Below, in pieces: positions 22,571 to 33,411 of a stretch of 64,000 bases of DNA (its first letter is position 1; the number at the start of each line of letters is the position of its first letter). The position numbers were made by a program, and so were the translations under genes. The DNA comes from Cordilura impudica. Lineage: Eukaryota > Arthropoda > Insecta > Diptera > Scathophagidae. Where the stretch lies: assembly GCA_963682025.1 (NCBI GenBank), contig OY821517.1, positions 332,983,144-333,047,143 of the forward strand. Reading direction: 5' to 3'. The notes under the pieces were generated by a model that made no database searches, was not told the origin of the DNA, and saw only the letters and a list, made by a program, of their open reading frames with translations.

Positions 22571-23381
22571 TTATACCCTATACCACTATGTGGTTTGGGT
22601 ATAATGACTTTGTGCTGCTGTTTGTAACAACCAAAAATATTTGACCTACACCCATCTTTAATTATACCGATCGAATTAGAATCACCATCTGATTCGATTT
22701 AACGATGTCCATCCGTCCGTCCGTCCGTCCGTCCGTCCGTCTGTGTGTCCATGTAAAGATTGTAATCAAACCGCAGGTCGCAAATATGAATATATTTTGA
22801 TGAAATTTGGTATTTAATCTTTTATCGGCCATGGGATGAACACTATTGAAATTGGTGAGAATCGGTCCATGTTCAGACCTAGCCCCCATACAAATGACCC
22901 CTATGAAATCGACATAAATTGCCATAGTATCCAAATTGTCATATAGATCTTACTCGAATTGGGTTTGTATGCGTTTATTACACCCATTAATGAGTAGTCC
23001 AAAAATGATCCCTATTAGACAACTCTTAGTCATACGCCCCATATAGAGCTGCTTCCCGATCTTCACTAAAATCTATCAAAAAACAAAAATATTGCACCGA
23101 TTCTTCTTAAATTTTGTTTGTATATATTTTTGCAAAATACAAGAGACTTTACCAAACATGGTCAGGATCGGTCTATTTTTGGGCTTAGTCCCCATATAGA
23201 TATAGCATCCGATATGAACTTTTTCATATCTGCAGCCGAAAAAATTAATAAAAATCCCACTCAAATTTCATTTATGCTTATTTTCTATATCCAGTTAGTT
23301 GGGCCTGAGAGATAGGGTCTCTAAACGCATGGTATAGGGTATCTTATAGTCGGTCTTGACCGACTATAATTTTCTTACTTG
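22571..23381 (-). repeat. 780-bp palindrome-headed repeat, copy 3, inserted in the Penelope-like element
   Basis: It starts TTATACCCTATACCACTATG and ends at the palindrome plus TTTCTTACTTG. A GTCC microsatellite (about eight units) lies at 22707-22740. The interrupted codons on each side (GTTKTKLK and TRLSSHRS) allow the empty site to be read. At most a 2-bp TT is duplicated. Confidence 0.92.
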
Positions 23382-23385
23382 TTAA

Positions 23386-24056
23386 TTTTGTTTTTGTTGT
23401 GCCCACATATACTTTTTGGCATTAGTTAGCTCCGTTCCTTCGCAACTTATTTGGTAGATGGACATTTGATTTGTCTTCTTTGTCGATTTTTGCCTTAGTC
23501 TTGCTAAACAGTTTATTAACTGAGTTATTAGTTTTCAGCGCAATTTCATATTTGTCGTTGTTATAAATATCCGATTTCTTTAAACGGTCGGATAATCCAG
23601 GGATGTATGTTACGGATTTGTAAATTTTCTTTGGTTTTTCTTCTTCAATTATACAGTTCTTGGATTTTACATGTTTAATAAGATCTGTAATTGATTTGCT
23701 GGGAAATTCATTTTAAAGTCTCAGTGATTTTAAGTATATTTTTCTTGTGAAATTCATTATCACTTATTTCCAGCACTCTCTTTATATAATTGGTAACTGT
23801 GTTTATGATTATACGCCTTGGGTGTTTAGAGTGGAAGTTGATAAGTCTCCCAGAAGCCATGGATTTTTGATACCAATCTAACTTGAGGATATTGTTCTTT
23901 CTTATAACTACCGAATCTAGATATGGTAGTTTTTGTCCTTTTCTTCTTCCTTCGTGAATTGTATTTGTCGTTTAAAGCCTTTAGAGTTTCATCTACCGCG
24001 TCAGTTTTTATTATACCGAACAAATAGTCTACATATTTTGTGAAAAACCTAAAACA
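23386..24056 (-). pseudogene. Penelope-like RT end and start of GIY-YIG domain
   Basis: Visible motifs, in order: KYVDYLFG, where the usual second Asp of YVDD has become Tyr; a DAVDETLKALN helix; a damaged EEKxKKLPYLD-like stretch read in two frames; and the GRLINFHSKHPRR motif. Next is a long linker containing VTYIPGLSDRLKKSD. The last portion, VIYQISCEG followed by KKYMWAQQ, is the beginning of the GIY-YIG nuclease, where YQI and YVG are expected. At least three frame changes occur. The enzyme would have copied the element RNA and nicked target DNA. Confidence 0.78.
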
Positions 24057-24084
24057 TTAATTACCGATGTGAGTAGTCGGGGAA

Positions 24085-24335
24085 AATAAGGGCGGAATCG
24101 CCAAATTAAAAAATTGCCAAAACCGAAAATCGCGAATAGCAAAAATCGCCAAAATCAAGAAACATCATAAACCAAAAATCGCAAAAAACTAAAATCACCA
24201 AATCAAAAATCGCAAAAAAAAACAATAATCGCCAAAGTAAAAAATTGCCAAAAATCAAAAATCGCCAAAAAAAAAAATCTAAAGTGACAAAAACAGAAAT
24301 CGACAAAATCAGAAATGGCCAAAATTTTCTACAAA
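24085..24335 (+). repeat. AAAATCGCCAAA-type degenerate minisatellite
   Basis: About 250 bp of words such as AAAATCGCC, CAAAAATCGC and AAATCACC repeat irregularly with a period of about 11-14 bp. The reverse frame is open only because of the low complexity. Confidence 0.8.
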
Positions 24336-24476
24336 ATGTTTTCCCAGTTTTTATTTTGGATGTAGCGAAGCGCATCGGATTACAACTAGTAAATAATTAA
24401 AAAAAAAAAAAAAAAACAAAACAAAATTATAAATCAAATATTTGTCTATAAAACAAATTTATTGCGATTTTTATGT

Positions 24477-25386
24477 ATTGTTCGAAACCTAAGCAACTTC
24501 TCTTAATAAAGTAATCAAAGTTTTACGATTCCTTTTAAATTGACTTATACAAAATAAAACTTTTAATTTTTGTTATATTATCTACCTATATTCTAATAAT
24601 GACAACAAAAATTTAATTGCATTTCCTTGCAAGTAAAAAAAAACCAAAAACAAAATTAACTCCGTCTATTATTGTTCAAAACTAAAGCAGTTTACTGTAA
24701 TTCATATGATATTTTATGTTTCTTATGACCTCCGTACATCGTTTTGGCAGAGATTCAATAAGATTCGATAGTATTGTGGTTGGTATTGATTCCCACTTTA
24801 TTCTAAGCAATTCATTAGCTCCTACTTGTAACTAAAACGGCAAGTTCCGACCCTGCGCCTCAAAATGCCGAATACTATCTCTATAAGATTCAAGTCTGGA
24901 GATTGAGATGGCTTGAGATCCAAGACTTGAATTCCATTAGCAGGCAGCCAATCTTTGACCAAATCTGACAAGTGTTTGGGGTAATTATCATGCTGAAGCA
25001 CCCAAGGAGGTAGCATTTCCAATACGGCATGCTATCGAACGGAGAGGAAAATTTTCCAACTAATTAAAAAAAAACACTATTTCAACCAATGTTGTTGTCA
25101 GTGACCTTAATCTCAATATTAGTTCCAGTCCTGTGAGAAAACGATAATTGGAAAATAATGTGAGAAAGTTCATGCCGTCTAAAGACAAAGAGAAAGAAAC
25201 ATTCAAAAAAGAGGCGTGCCTAAACGATTTTGCAACGTATTCGTTAATTTTCATTAGACTTATTATTGTTATGTAGGTACGTAATATAATAAAATTTGAA
25301 ATTTTTATTTTATATAAATTAATTTAAAAAGAATATGTAAAACACTGATTACTTTATTAGAAGAATTTGCTTAAGTTTCGAACAAT
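24477..25386 (-). mobile_element. Tc1-like element with 43-bp inverted repeats
   Basis: ATTGTTCGAAACCTAAGCAA with AATAAAGTAATCA at 24477-24520 is matched in inverted orientation by TGATTACTTTATT and TTGCTTAAGTTTCGAACAAT at 25344-25386. The element is about 0.9 kb between these repeats and may extend outward to a further end near 25440 (GTGGCCTAGTGTA). It encloses a C-terminal transposase fragment, so the N-terminal two-thirds has been deleted. Confidence 0.8.
24682..25022 (-). pseudogene. Tc1-like transposase C-terminal fragment
   Basis: The frame reads LQHDNYPKHLSDLVKDW (second catalytic Asp) and later PSQSPDLNLIEI with the catalytic Glu. The spacing is one residue longer than DD34E because a Lys is inserted before PSQSPD, and Pro of NPIEN is changed. 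A frameshift near 24830 leads into ELLRIKWESIPTTILSNLIE and the terminal LPKRCTEVI motif, with a stop at 24684-24682. The DNA-binding domain and first Asp are absent. It is a dead remnant of a TA-targeting transposase. Confidence 0.82.
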
Positions 25387-25439
25387 ACCGCATTAAAAAA
25401 ATGGTTTCAGACTTTTTTTTATTTTCTGTGGCCTAGTGT

Positions 25440-26012
25440 AATTATTTAAATTTTTCTAATGGCAGTCAAAGAATTAAAAAGATTTAAAAACAAAGCAGAA
25501 ACCCTTTTGCAGCCAAACACACGTGGGTCCTACAAACAGCTCACTAAAGATAATCGAAAAGTTCAATGAACTAAAAAGAAGAAAAAAACATAACTTTTTC
25601 AACACAAGGAAGATTTTATTGTTTGAATAGAAAGAAGAAAATCATAAACAAACAATAGAAAAAGAAAAACTGGATAAGAAAGTATGTAAGTATAAGTGTG
25701 TGTTAGTATCTGTGTCTATGTGTGTGTGTGTGTGTGTGTAAACAATGGGTATGTTGCCCTACACACGACTAAAACTTCATCATTACGATCGTATTGAGGA
25801 TGATGATTAACAAAAAAAATGATCCTCAACCTTAAAACGCACATACCCTCACATAACACATACAAGAGGTAACTTCATAAAATGCCAGGCTTCAAAGAGT
25901 GAATACGTTTTTTAAATTGAATTTCCAAAAATTAATCAATATATATATTTCATTTACGCTGCGATTTTAATCTAAATTCCAATCTGTATTCTGATAATCA
26001 TTTATACTGGCA
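25440..26012. other. AT-rich sequence with TG microsatellite
   Basis: No gene recognised. A TG run of about ten units occurs at 25720-25740, within a longer TGTGTNTGTG stretch from 25698. Confidence 0.5.
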
Positions 26013-26140
26013 CTAGCAGTATACCCGCTACGTTGTTAGCGTATTTATTAGGTTAATTATATAAACCATAATAATATTTAAAAACAATAAGAAATATAGT
26101 GTGTATAGTGTAAGAGGCAATACGATGGAAACTTTTAACC
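26013..26140 (-). mobile_element. Possible Helitron 3' terminus of another subfamily
   Basis: On the minus strand the sequence reads CGCTAACAACGTAGCG, an imperfect hairpin with a 5-bp perfect stem, then GGTATACTG, CTAG and T. Hairpin plus CTAG plus T is the expected Helitron 3' end. The 5' end cannot be placed because a foldback element begins just to the right. Confidence 0.45.
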
Positions 26141-27190
26141 AGAGTTCAGAAAAAAACACACACTGAATAAAAAACTCGTACATATATGTAAACAAACATA
26201 ACTTAGACCAACACAAACATATTTTTATTTTCATATCAATTATGTTTGTTTTTAAATTTTCTTCGGTGCCCAACACAACCATGACTGTGTTCGCTTTAAT
26301 ATTTCGTTATTTACACGAACATGTTTGTATCACGTACTTTTTGTTTCAATCACACATAAAGCACACATTTTTGAGTGTTGCTTTATTTGAAGTTCATGTT
26401 CTGGTACGTGTACTGAAAAAAAAAACAGAACATGTACAATAAACAGGTTCGAGTTCAGTTATATTTTAAGTCGTGTTGTGGCTCGTGTAGTAAGAAAAAA
26501 CAGAACATGTACAATAAACAGGTTCGAGTTCAGTTATATTTTAAGTCGTGTTGTGGTTCGTGTAGTAAGAAAAAACAGAACATGTACAATAAACAGGTTC
26601 GAGTTCAGTTATATTTTAAGTCGTGTTGTGGTTCGTGTAGTAAGAAAAAACAGAACATGTACAATAAACAGGTTCGAGTTCAGTTATATTTTAAGTCGTG
26701 TTGTGGTTCGTGTAGTAAGAAAAAACAGAACATGTACAATAAACAGGTTCGAGTTCAGTTATATTTTAAGTCGTGTTTAAAGTCGTTCAGTTATATTTTA
26801 AGTCGTGTTTAAAATATAACTGAACTCGAACCTGTTTATTGTAGATGTTCTGTTTTTTCTTACTACACGAGCCACAACACGACTTAAAATATAACTGAAC
26901 TCGAACCTGTTTATTGTACATGTTCTGTTTTTTTTTTCAGTACACGTACCAGAACATGAACTTCAAATAAAGCAACACTCAAAAATGTGTGCTTTATGTG
27001 TGATTGAAACAAAAAGTACGTGATACAAAAATGTTCGTGTAAATAACGAAATATTAAAACGAACACAGTCATGGTTGTGTTGGGCACCGTAGAAAATTTA
27101 GAAACGCACATAATTGATATGAAAATAAAGATATGTGTTGGCTGCTTTTGAACAGAACATTGTGTGTTTCATGTGTGTATTTTCTGAACC
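26141..27190. mobile_element. Large foldback (palindromic) element with internal 75-bp repeats
   Basis: The left arm (about 26141-26431) and right arm (about 26900-27190) match in inverted orientation over close to 300 bp, for example TTCATATCAATTATG, GTGCCCAACACAACCATGAC, ACACGAACAT and TTGAAGTTCATGTTCTGGTA. The arms then continue into copies of the same 75-bp unit, five direct on the left and two inverted on the right. The layout resembles Drosophila FB/Galileo-type foldback elements. No transposase is encoded and terminal duplications are unclear. Confidence 0.85.
26424..26810 (+). repeat. 75-bp tandem repeat, five units
   Basis: Units begin ACAGAACATGTACAATAAAC, with the ATG at 26432, 26507, 26582, 26657 and 26732, exactly 75 bp apart. 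Because 75 is divisible by three, the array stays open as 25-residue repeats (MYNKQVRVQLYFKSC...) in one frame and in a second frame offset by one base. This explains the long open frames without implying a protein. Confidence 0.95.
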
Positions 27191-27290
27191 TTGCTTTTAA
27201 CAAAATATTTTTTTGACGACTTGGACAGTCAATACCAAAAAAATTTATCATACACTTAAAAACTGTTTTATTAATTTAAACATTTACATA

Positions 27291-27622
27291 TCTAAAATAA
27301 TAATAGGCTTGGCGATTTTTTGTGACCGATATTTTGTTAAACAGTTTTATGCCTATTTTGACCAAGTGTGTATTATTTGAAAGCTAAAAGGAAATAGCTG
27401 TCACCAGATTTACAGATTTTTAAATTTTGTTCCCTTGTTTTAAGTAAATTAAATTATACATACGCTATGTGTGTGTTTATTAAATTTGTTAATGTGTTTG
27501 TTAATGAGTTTGTTATCTTTATTTACAATAATCCAAAAAAGTTTTGGTTTGTGAATTGGGTAAGTAGAAAAATAAAGTTGCCTAGAAATTACACTCGAAT
27601 TTCGAGCGCTGGAATCTGCTAG
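27291..27622 (+). mobile_element. Non-autonomous Helitron, subfamily 1 (copy a)
   Basis: The 5' end is TCTAAAATAATAATAGGC after A. The 3' end is hairpin CACTCGAATTTCGAGCG, then CTGGAATCTG, CTAG and T. Internal landmarks are GTGACCGATATTTTG near the start and CCTAGAAATTACACTCG near the end. It is 332 bp with no coding sequence. Confidence 0.88.
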
Positions 27623-27699
27623 TTTAATTTATTTAACAAAGAAGATATATTAACATAACTTTAGAAAAATAATTACAAAACTTAAAAGTATACATTTTT

Positions 27700-28170
27700 A
27701 TGCTGTTGACAAAACAGTGGAAATCGTAACTATATAAAAACACCCTGGAATAAAATGACGGTTATGGTCTTGGGGGTGGATGATTCTGATACCGAACGAT
27801 TGTATTAGGCCATTATAGTAAAACCTCCAAAGCGTTTGGTCCTGTGTGGGTATCGGAATATTTTATGGCCGTTTAAATATTTCATTTTATTTTCAACATT
27901 ACATTACAATAGTATTCTAATGCCAGTTCATGTGTTCTTTCCTCACAGCACGATAACAACCAAGATCAGCCTCAATTGCTCGTCGGGAAACAGTTCGAGC
28001 ACATTGTCTTACTTTCATATTATTAATAACCTGTCTTTGACTCTTTTTATGGAGCCTGGGCCGCAAAATGAAATTATAGATTTATTCATAGAATATTTCT
28101 CACAAATATTCTTTTGCTTACGACCAGCTCTAAAATCATCTATTAACTCTTCCTAAAACTTTATTCTCGC
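27700..28170 (-). pseudogene. Tc1-like transposase remnant (weak)
   Basis: On the minus strand two pieces look Tc1-like. ELIDDFRAGRKQKNICEKYS resembles the N-terminal helix-turn-helix, and YPHRTKRFGGFTIM resembles the segment before the second catalytic Asp (RTKRFGGGSLMVWG in relatives). The stretch between them is broken by stops and has no clear motif. Confidence is limited, because only short motif-level likeness supports it. Confidence 0.45.
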
Positions 28171-28229
28171 CATTATTTTATAATAATTGTAAGAAAACTT
28201 CAGAATCTATAAATATTTAAATAATAGTA

Positions 28230-29885
28230 AAGATCTTTTACATTTTCTTTCACACCTTTTTCTATTGTTATTGTTTAAATGAGCTCTGGTGAAGAAGTTT
28301 AAGAGTTTCCACAGTTTTGGCATCACAAAAAAATATTTCTTTTTTCGTTTATCAATTTTTTTTTTTTAATTGTATTTTTATAACAAATTTTAATTCAATT
28401 TAATTTTATTTTAGGACTAAACTCAAAATTATTAAAAACAAAATTGGCAAATTTAGAATTTTGTAAAAGTTTCCATTGTATTGCCACCTACTCTATTTAA
28501 GTACTAATTTTTTATTCATAATAGGTTCGAAAATTATTCAAATTATAAAGATAAAAATAAGATTTTTTGCAAAAATAAATGTTCCGTCTAGTTCGACTAT
28601 AACTTTCTTACTTGTATTTTTGAGAAAATGTAATTCCAAATGAAAATTTACCAGTTGAAAAGTGACAGTTTTCCCATTTTATGGCCCTTTTTACGCCCTA
28701 AAGGCTCGAATTAAAACAAATTTTATTATTTGTCCGATGTTTGTGTCTCTGGTGGAGTCTACATCTCAAATTTCATATTCCTAAATTGCTTTGTAAATAA
28801 GACACAAAAAGATACCCTTTTAACTCATTCGAATTTCCGAAAGTTTTCATCTCATTTGATATTTCTATTTTTAGTGAAATCCACAAACTACATTTCATAT
28901 TCGTTTGTTTAGAAGATACCAAATGTACACTTTTCCCCCCTTTTGGCCGCCCTCCCTCCCTAATAAAATAAAATAAAATCCTTATTAACCGATGCCCACG
29001 TATTCGGTGGAGACTGTATATAAAAATTCATATATATAGAATAGATTAATATGTTTAGAAGTTGCAAAAAGGTACTATTTTCACTCTTTTTGGACGTTTT
29101 TCCCCTTACACATCGAAAAAATTAATCCCGATCCCATGTTTGCTTTTCGGATGGAGTCTATACACCAAATTTCATATTCCTAGATAGCTAAATTCCATTT
29201 AAAAAGTAGATTAAAAAGTTTTGATGTATATTTGATTTAATATTAAAAATATCACTCATACGTATACATCTCTTCTAGTCTACTAATAAATAATAATTAT
29301 ACGAGCTGAATATGTAATGTTATTCAAAAAATCGATTAAAAGAGGGGTAAAATTAAAATTTTTAACGATTTCATACGATAAAATGAGTACAACCTGATTT
29401 GTTGAATATAGAAATAAGTAATCATCAATGGTTCTTGAGTTATAGCTGAAACACTAAACAAAGAAACATCAAGGCCAGGAAAAAATATAAAAAAGGCCTG
29501 AGAACACCAGACCCTTTGGGGGTTTTACGATACTGGCCTTGAACTTTCACCCTGACTTGGAATTTTCAAACCCCCACAATGGCTGTTGGACAAACAAATC
29601 ATTAAGTGAAAACAAAAATGACAAATATTGAATAATGTTAAAAATTTCCAATTCTGAGACTTTTGCATCACTTTTTTGGCCAAACTATGAAAAACCTGAT
29701 AAATCTGATTATATATTTGATATCTATTAAATCTCATACATGTGCAATGGCTCCTTTCAATAAGTTCCACTTTGTATGGGCTTGATTTACTGTACCCGGG
29801 TTTGTTTCCACAATAATTTTTAAAACTATTTTTTTTTTTAATTTTTTATATTTAGTTTTAAAAATCATTTATAATTGATTTATAG
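28230..29885. other. AT-rich region with a diverged direct repeat
   Basis: A segment with GGTGGAGTCTACATCTCAAATTTCATATTCCTA (28750-28785) recurs as GGATGGAGTCTATACACCAAATTTCATATTCCTA (about 29151-29184). At 28575-28616 is a scrap of the palindrome-headed repeat (TTCGACTATAACTTTCTTACTTG). No gene recognised. Confidence 0.5.
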
Positions 29886-29888
29886 AAA

Positions 29889-30256
29889 CTAGCAGATTGT
29901 AGCGCTCGAAGTTCGAGTGCAATTTCTAGGCAACTTTATATTTCAACTTAGCCAATTCACAAACCAAAACTTTTATGGTTTATTATTGTTGTGAATGAAG
30001 ATAGCAAGCACATTAACAAACACATTAACAAATTTTATAAACACACACATAGCATATGTATAATTTTATGTATGTATTAGTAGCAACTTTCAATGCAATT
30101 TACTCAAAATAAAGGAATAAATGTAAAAATCTGTAAATCTGGAAAACAGCTAAAAATAAATAACTTTCAAACAATATACGTTTGGGCAAAATCGGGATAA
30201 AACGGTAGAACAAAACATCGGTCACAAGAAATCGTCTATCCTATTATTATTATAGA
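29889..30256 (-). mobile_element. Non-autonomous Helitron, subfamily 1 (copy b)
   Basis: Read on the minus strand it begins TCTATAATAATAATAGG (30256), passes GATTTCTTGTGACCGATG, and ends with GCACTCGAACTTCGAGCGC, CTAG and T (29889). The hairpin has one mismatch. It is 368 bp, and its 5' end faces copy c 20 bp away. Confidence 0.9.
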
Positions 30257-30276
30257 TAAAATTAATTGTAATGAAA

Positions 30277-30698
30277 TCTATAATATTAATGACCAAGGCG
30301 ATTTCTTGTGACCGATATGACAATTGTAGTTAATAACCGATTTTGAGCAAACATACCTCGTTTGAGAGGTATTTCTTTTTAGCTGTCCACCAGATTTACA
30401 GATTTGCACCGTCTGGAACATTTTTTTGAAATAAAGCTCATTTAAAGTTGCTATTAATACATACATAAAACACATACTGTGCTAAAATTGATGAACATAC
30501 ATTTAGGCTGCTTTAGTAATTTTTATTAATAAACCCATTTATATATCTTCTGTGTGTTCAACATATATTTATAACAAAATTTAATGAATTTTATATAAAA
30601 AGTGCATACCTTTATGCTCTTATAAAATTATTTATTTAACGAAAAAATAAAATTTCCTTGAATTTGCACTGAAATTTCGAGGCCTGGTATCTGCTAGT
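30277..30698 (+). mobile_element. Non-autonomous Helitron, subfamily 1 (copy c)
   Basis: It begins TCTATAATATTAATGACC after A and carries GGCGATTTCTTGTGACCGAT. It ends GCACTGAAATTTCGAGGC (degenerate hairpin), CTGGTATCTG, CTAG and T. It is 422 bp and lies head to head with copy b. Confidence 0.88.
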
Positions 30699-32130
30699 AA
30701 CAATAGTTGTGCTACTTTTTATTGAATAAATTTCGAAGAACTTTTTTTTCAAATAACATGAGCTTCATATTTGTAAACAAAACTAGCAGACTTTACAGAT
30801 TTCAATAAACAGTTACATAGTTGACATCTCACAGAGTAATATCTCATTTACCAAAGCCAAAATTCTAATAATCAATTTCATATAGCCTACCAACCAATCA
30901 AGAGCACTGAAGAATAATGTCAGAGTTTTTTTGAGTACAGAACTGAAAACTTGCTTTTGAGGTATTAATTCTATTGCAGCTCTGGAACAAGGGAAAAATT
31001 AGTGAGTTGTGGAAAGAACTCAACCATAAAAGAAACATGCTGAGTCAAACGTCATAAAGTTAAATGTTGTTTTATTCTTCATTAACAAACAAAAGGCTAA
31101 CGAAATTCAAAAAAGCAACAAGAGAAAAGAAAGGGGATCAAACAGAAAAGAAACTACAACACAAAAGATTTAACTTGCTAATGATATTATAATAAAAATG
31201 TACAGATAACGATACACAAATAGCTGATGTGTGTCTAAACTGATTGTAAGGAGGACGTGAATGACTGAGATGACTTAAAACAGGATGGTTGTTGAACGAT
31301 CATAAAAGAAAGACATATCTTTGTATCTAGCAGTTATGCCAACACTAACACCACCACCACCACCACCAACAGTCATCCTTCTTCACAGTCAACAACCTAA
31401 AAGTGAGGTTAAAATAAAATCTAAAAAAACAACAAAAAAAAACAATTTTACGCTTTAAACACAACAAAAGGATAATATTGTACGAATACGAGCGCATATA
31501 CTCGCATATGAAAAGTACGACTACCACCGCAATATTACATGCCTATCGAAGCGACTAAACTGGTATTTGGTATTTTATTTTATTTTTTTTCGAAAAATAT
31601 TTGTCTTAGGCAAAAATGAAAAATCCGAACACGTGTTTTCTTGGAACTTGTATTTATTTGAAGTAACTAAGTGAATATAGATTTGAAAGGATAAAAATAT
31701 TCTTTGTTTTTGTTTGAAGAAATTATCTTAAGCATTTTGTAGGTCTGATAATGAAAACAAATACGCCTACAATTTGGTAATGTGATACTAAATTTTTTGC
31801 CTTTTAACTACTACTTTACTACAAGTTAAATGACTTGTTGTTTTTTAAGAGAAATTAATCAATTTTGTTTAAAGAGTGTCAAACAGTTTGGTGTGAAATG
31901 ACACTGTTTGATTTTTGTTGTAAAACTATATCGAGTTACATCTATGTTTGTGCGTAATTCTTAATCGTATCTAGTTAGGAATTTTGTCTAAATTTTAAAA
32001 TAATAAATCTTTTGTCAACTACTCCTTTTAAAGGACATACGAATTTAGCTGATATTTTGTGAAATTGTAATGAAAGAAGTACTAAAGTACAACGATTTCA
32101 TATGTTTAGTAACGCGATAAGAAAGAAAAT
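30699..32130. other. AT-rich sequence with ACC microsatellite, no gene recognised
   Basis: An ACC/CCA run of about seven units lies at 31349-31370. Remaining frames are short or low complexity. Confidence 0.45.
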
Positions 32131-32617
32131 TAAGTAAGAAAATTATAGTCGGCCTAGACCGACTATACGATACCCTATTCCATGGTTTAGAGACTCTATC
32201 TCTTCGGTCCTACTAATTGGATATAGAAAATAAGCATAAACCAAATTTGAGTGTCATTATTATTAATTTTTTTGGCTGCAGATATGAAAAAGTTCATATC
32301 AGATGCTATATTTATATGGGGACTAGGTCGAAAATTGGATCGATCCTGACCACTTATATTTCGAAAAAATATATACAAACCAAATTTGAGAAAAATCTGA
32401 GCAATATTTTTGTATTTTGATAGATTTAAGTGAAAATCGAGAAGCAGCTTTATATGGGGCCTATGGCAAAGAATTGCCATACGGGGTTTATTTTTGAAAA
32501 ATAATAAATGGATGTAATAAACACACACAAACCCGGGGTTTATTTTTGAAAAATGATAAATGGATGCAATAAACACACACAAACCCAATTTGACCGAAAT
32601 CTATATGATAATTTGGA
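32131..32617 (+). repeat. 780-bp palindrome-headed repeat, copy 4, 3' truncated
   Basis: It starts AAGTAAGAAAATTATAGTCGG and follows the family to GACCGAAATCTATATGATAATTTGG, where a Harbinger-like element takes over. A tandem duplication of about 52 bp (GGGGTTTATTTTTGAAAAAT, 32483-32587) is private to this copy. Confidence 0.88.
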
Positions 32618-32623
32618 GATTAC

Positions 32624-33411
32624 AGGCTTTTCACACTTTTGCTCTCTTTCATGATATTCATGCTAAATCCCACTATAAATCACACATAATTCCATATAAA
32701 AAAACGCAGACATTTGCTCATTTTACTGTGATTTGTTTGAAATCATAGTTAACACAAGAGAAAGAACAGGGTTGCTCTCCAATAGTAGTTAAAAAAAGCA
32801 TTAAAATGAAAAAATTTGCATTGCTTATGTCAGAAAAATAATGAAAAAAAAATGTGTTTGTTTATATTTCGTGATTGCTTTGTGCTGGTAAGTACTTATT
32901 TATTATTTATTTATTTATTGTTATTAATGCAAAACATTTAATTTTAACTAATTACAGAAGGAAAAATGGAGCCAATAAGTGATATATTGTGAGTATCTTA
33001 ATTTTATATTGACTTTTCATTATAAAAATTTCATTTTATTTAAATAGAAACCAAAGAAAGAAGTACAAAAAGCGAAGCCAATGGACGGATACGGTAGAGC
33101 AAATTCTGCTTGAGCTGTGGGAAGACGAGATTCTGCAGCTCCGCGGTAACAGGAAATAATATAATACAAAAATGCAATGATATAAACTCATATATTATTA
33201 AAATTAAATTCATTTTCTGATTTTTTATTATATTTGTTTATTTACGCGCTTGTGTTGTTTACAATCAAAACAAACTTGCTGCAGAAATGAGAAATGTCAA
33301 ATGAAACCGCAGTAAATAACAAAAACATAATGTTAATACTATGATTTCGAAACCATCTCAAGAGAGCGAATTTCTGGGGTTTCGCTGAAACGCAGTAAGT
33401 GTGAAAAGCCT
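32624..33411 (+). mobile_element. Harbinger-like element with AGGCTTTTCACACTT ends
   Basis: AGGCTTTTCACACTT at 32624 is matched exactly, inverted, by AAGTGTGAAAAGCCT ending at 33411. GCTCTC near the left end recurs inverted as GAGAGC near the right (33361-33367). The 788-bp element contains a small spliced ORF with a Myb/SANT-like stretch, the accessory protein type of PIF/Harbinger elements. No nuclease gene is present and the 3-bp target duplication is not clear. Confidence 0.6.
32966..33159 (+). CDS. Short spliced ORF with Myb/SANT-like motif
   Basis: Exon 1 is 32966-32988, starting at ATG (MEPISDI). A donor GTGAGT follows at 32989 and an acceptor TTTAAATAG ends at 33047. Exon 2 is 33048-33159, ending in TAA. 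The splice is in phase and gives about 45 residues: NQRKKYKKRS, a basic patch, followed by QWTDTVEQILLELWEDEI, then LRGNRK and the stop. The pattern W-T-x-x-x-x-x-x-L-L-E-L-W resembles the first helix of Myb/SANT domains in Harbinger accessory proteins, which bind DNA with the nuclease. It is truncated after helix 1, so it is probably nonfunctional. The exon structure is inferred from splice consensus only. Confidence 0.5.

Larger units (their letters stand above)
22075..24056 (-). mobile_element. Penelope-like element fragment, split by a repeat
   Basis: The minus strand carries the end of an RT and then a GIY-YIG endonuclease, the two domains typical of Penelope-like elements. At 24056-23390 the frame reads KYVDYLFGIIKTDAV (the catalytic box, second Asp changed), DWYQKSMASGRLINFHSKHP and IYQISCEGTELT. 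After an 811-bp inserted repeat it resumes at 22570 with TRLSSHRSDQRAID, then KTALEAHCTITGHKPNF and TLEMLHIINVPYSKRLN, and a 3' end near 22075 with CCCGGAAGATGATTAGC. Several frameshifts show it is inactive. Confidence 0.82.

Noticed and set aside
24106..24375. Reverse-strand frame rich in Phe, Leu and Asp
   Set aside because: Translation of the AAAATCGCC minisatellite.
26432..26812. Open frame of 126 codons with perfect 25-residue repeats
   Set aside because: It exists because the 75-bp tandem unit is a multiple of three. A second overlapping frame is equally open, and the array is the inner part of a foldback element.
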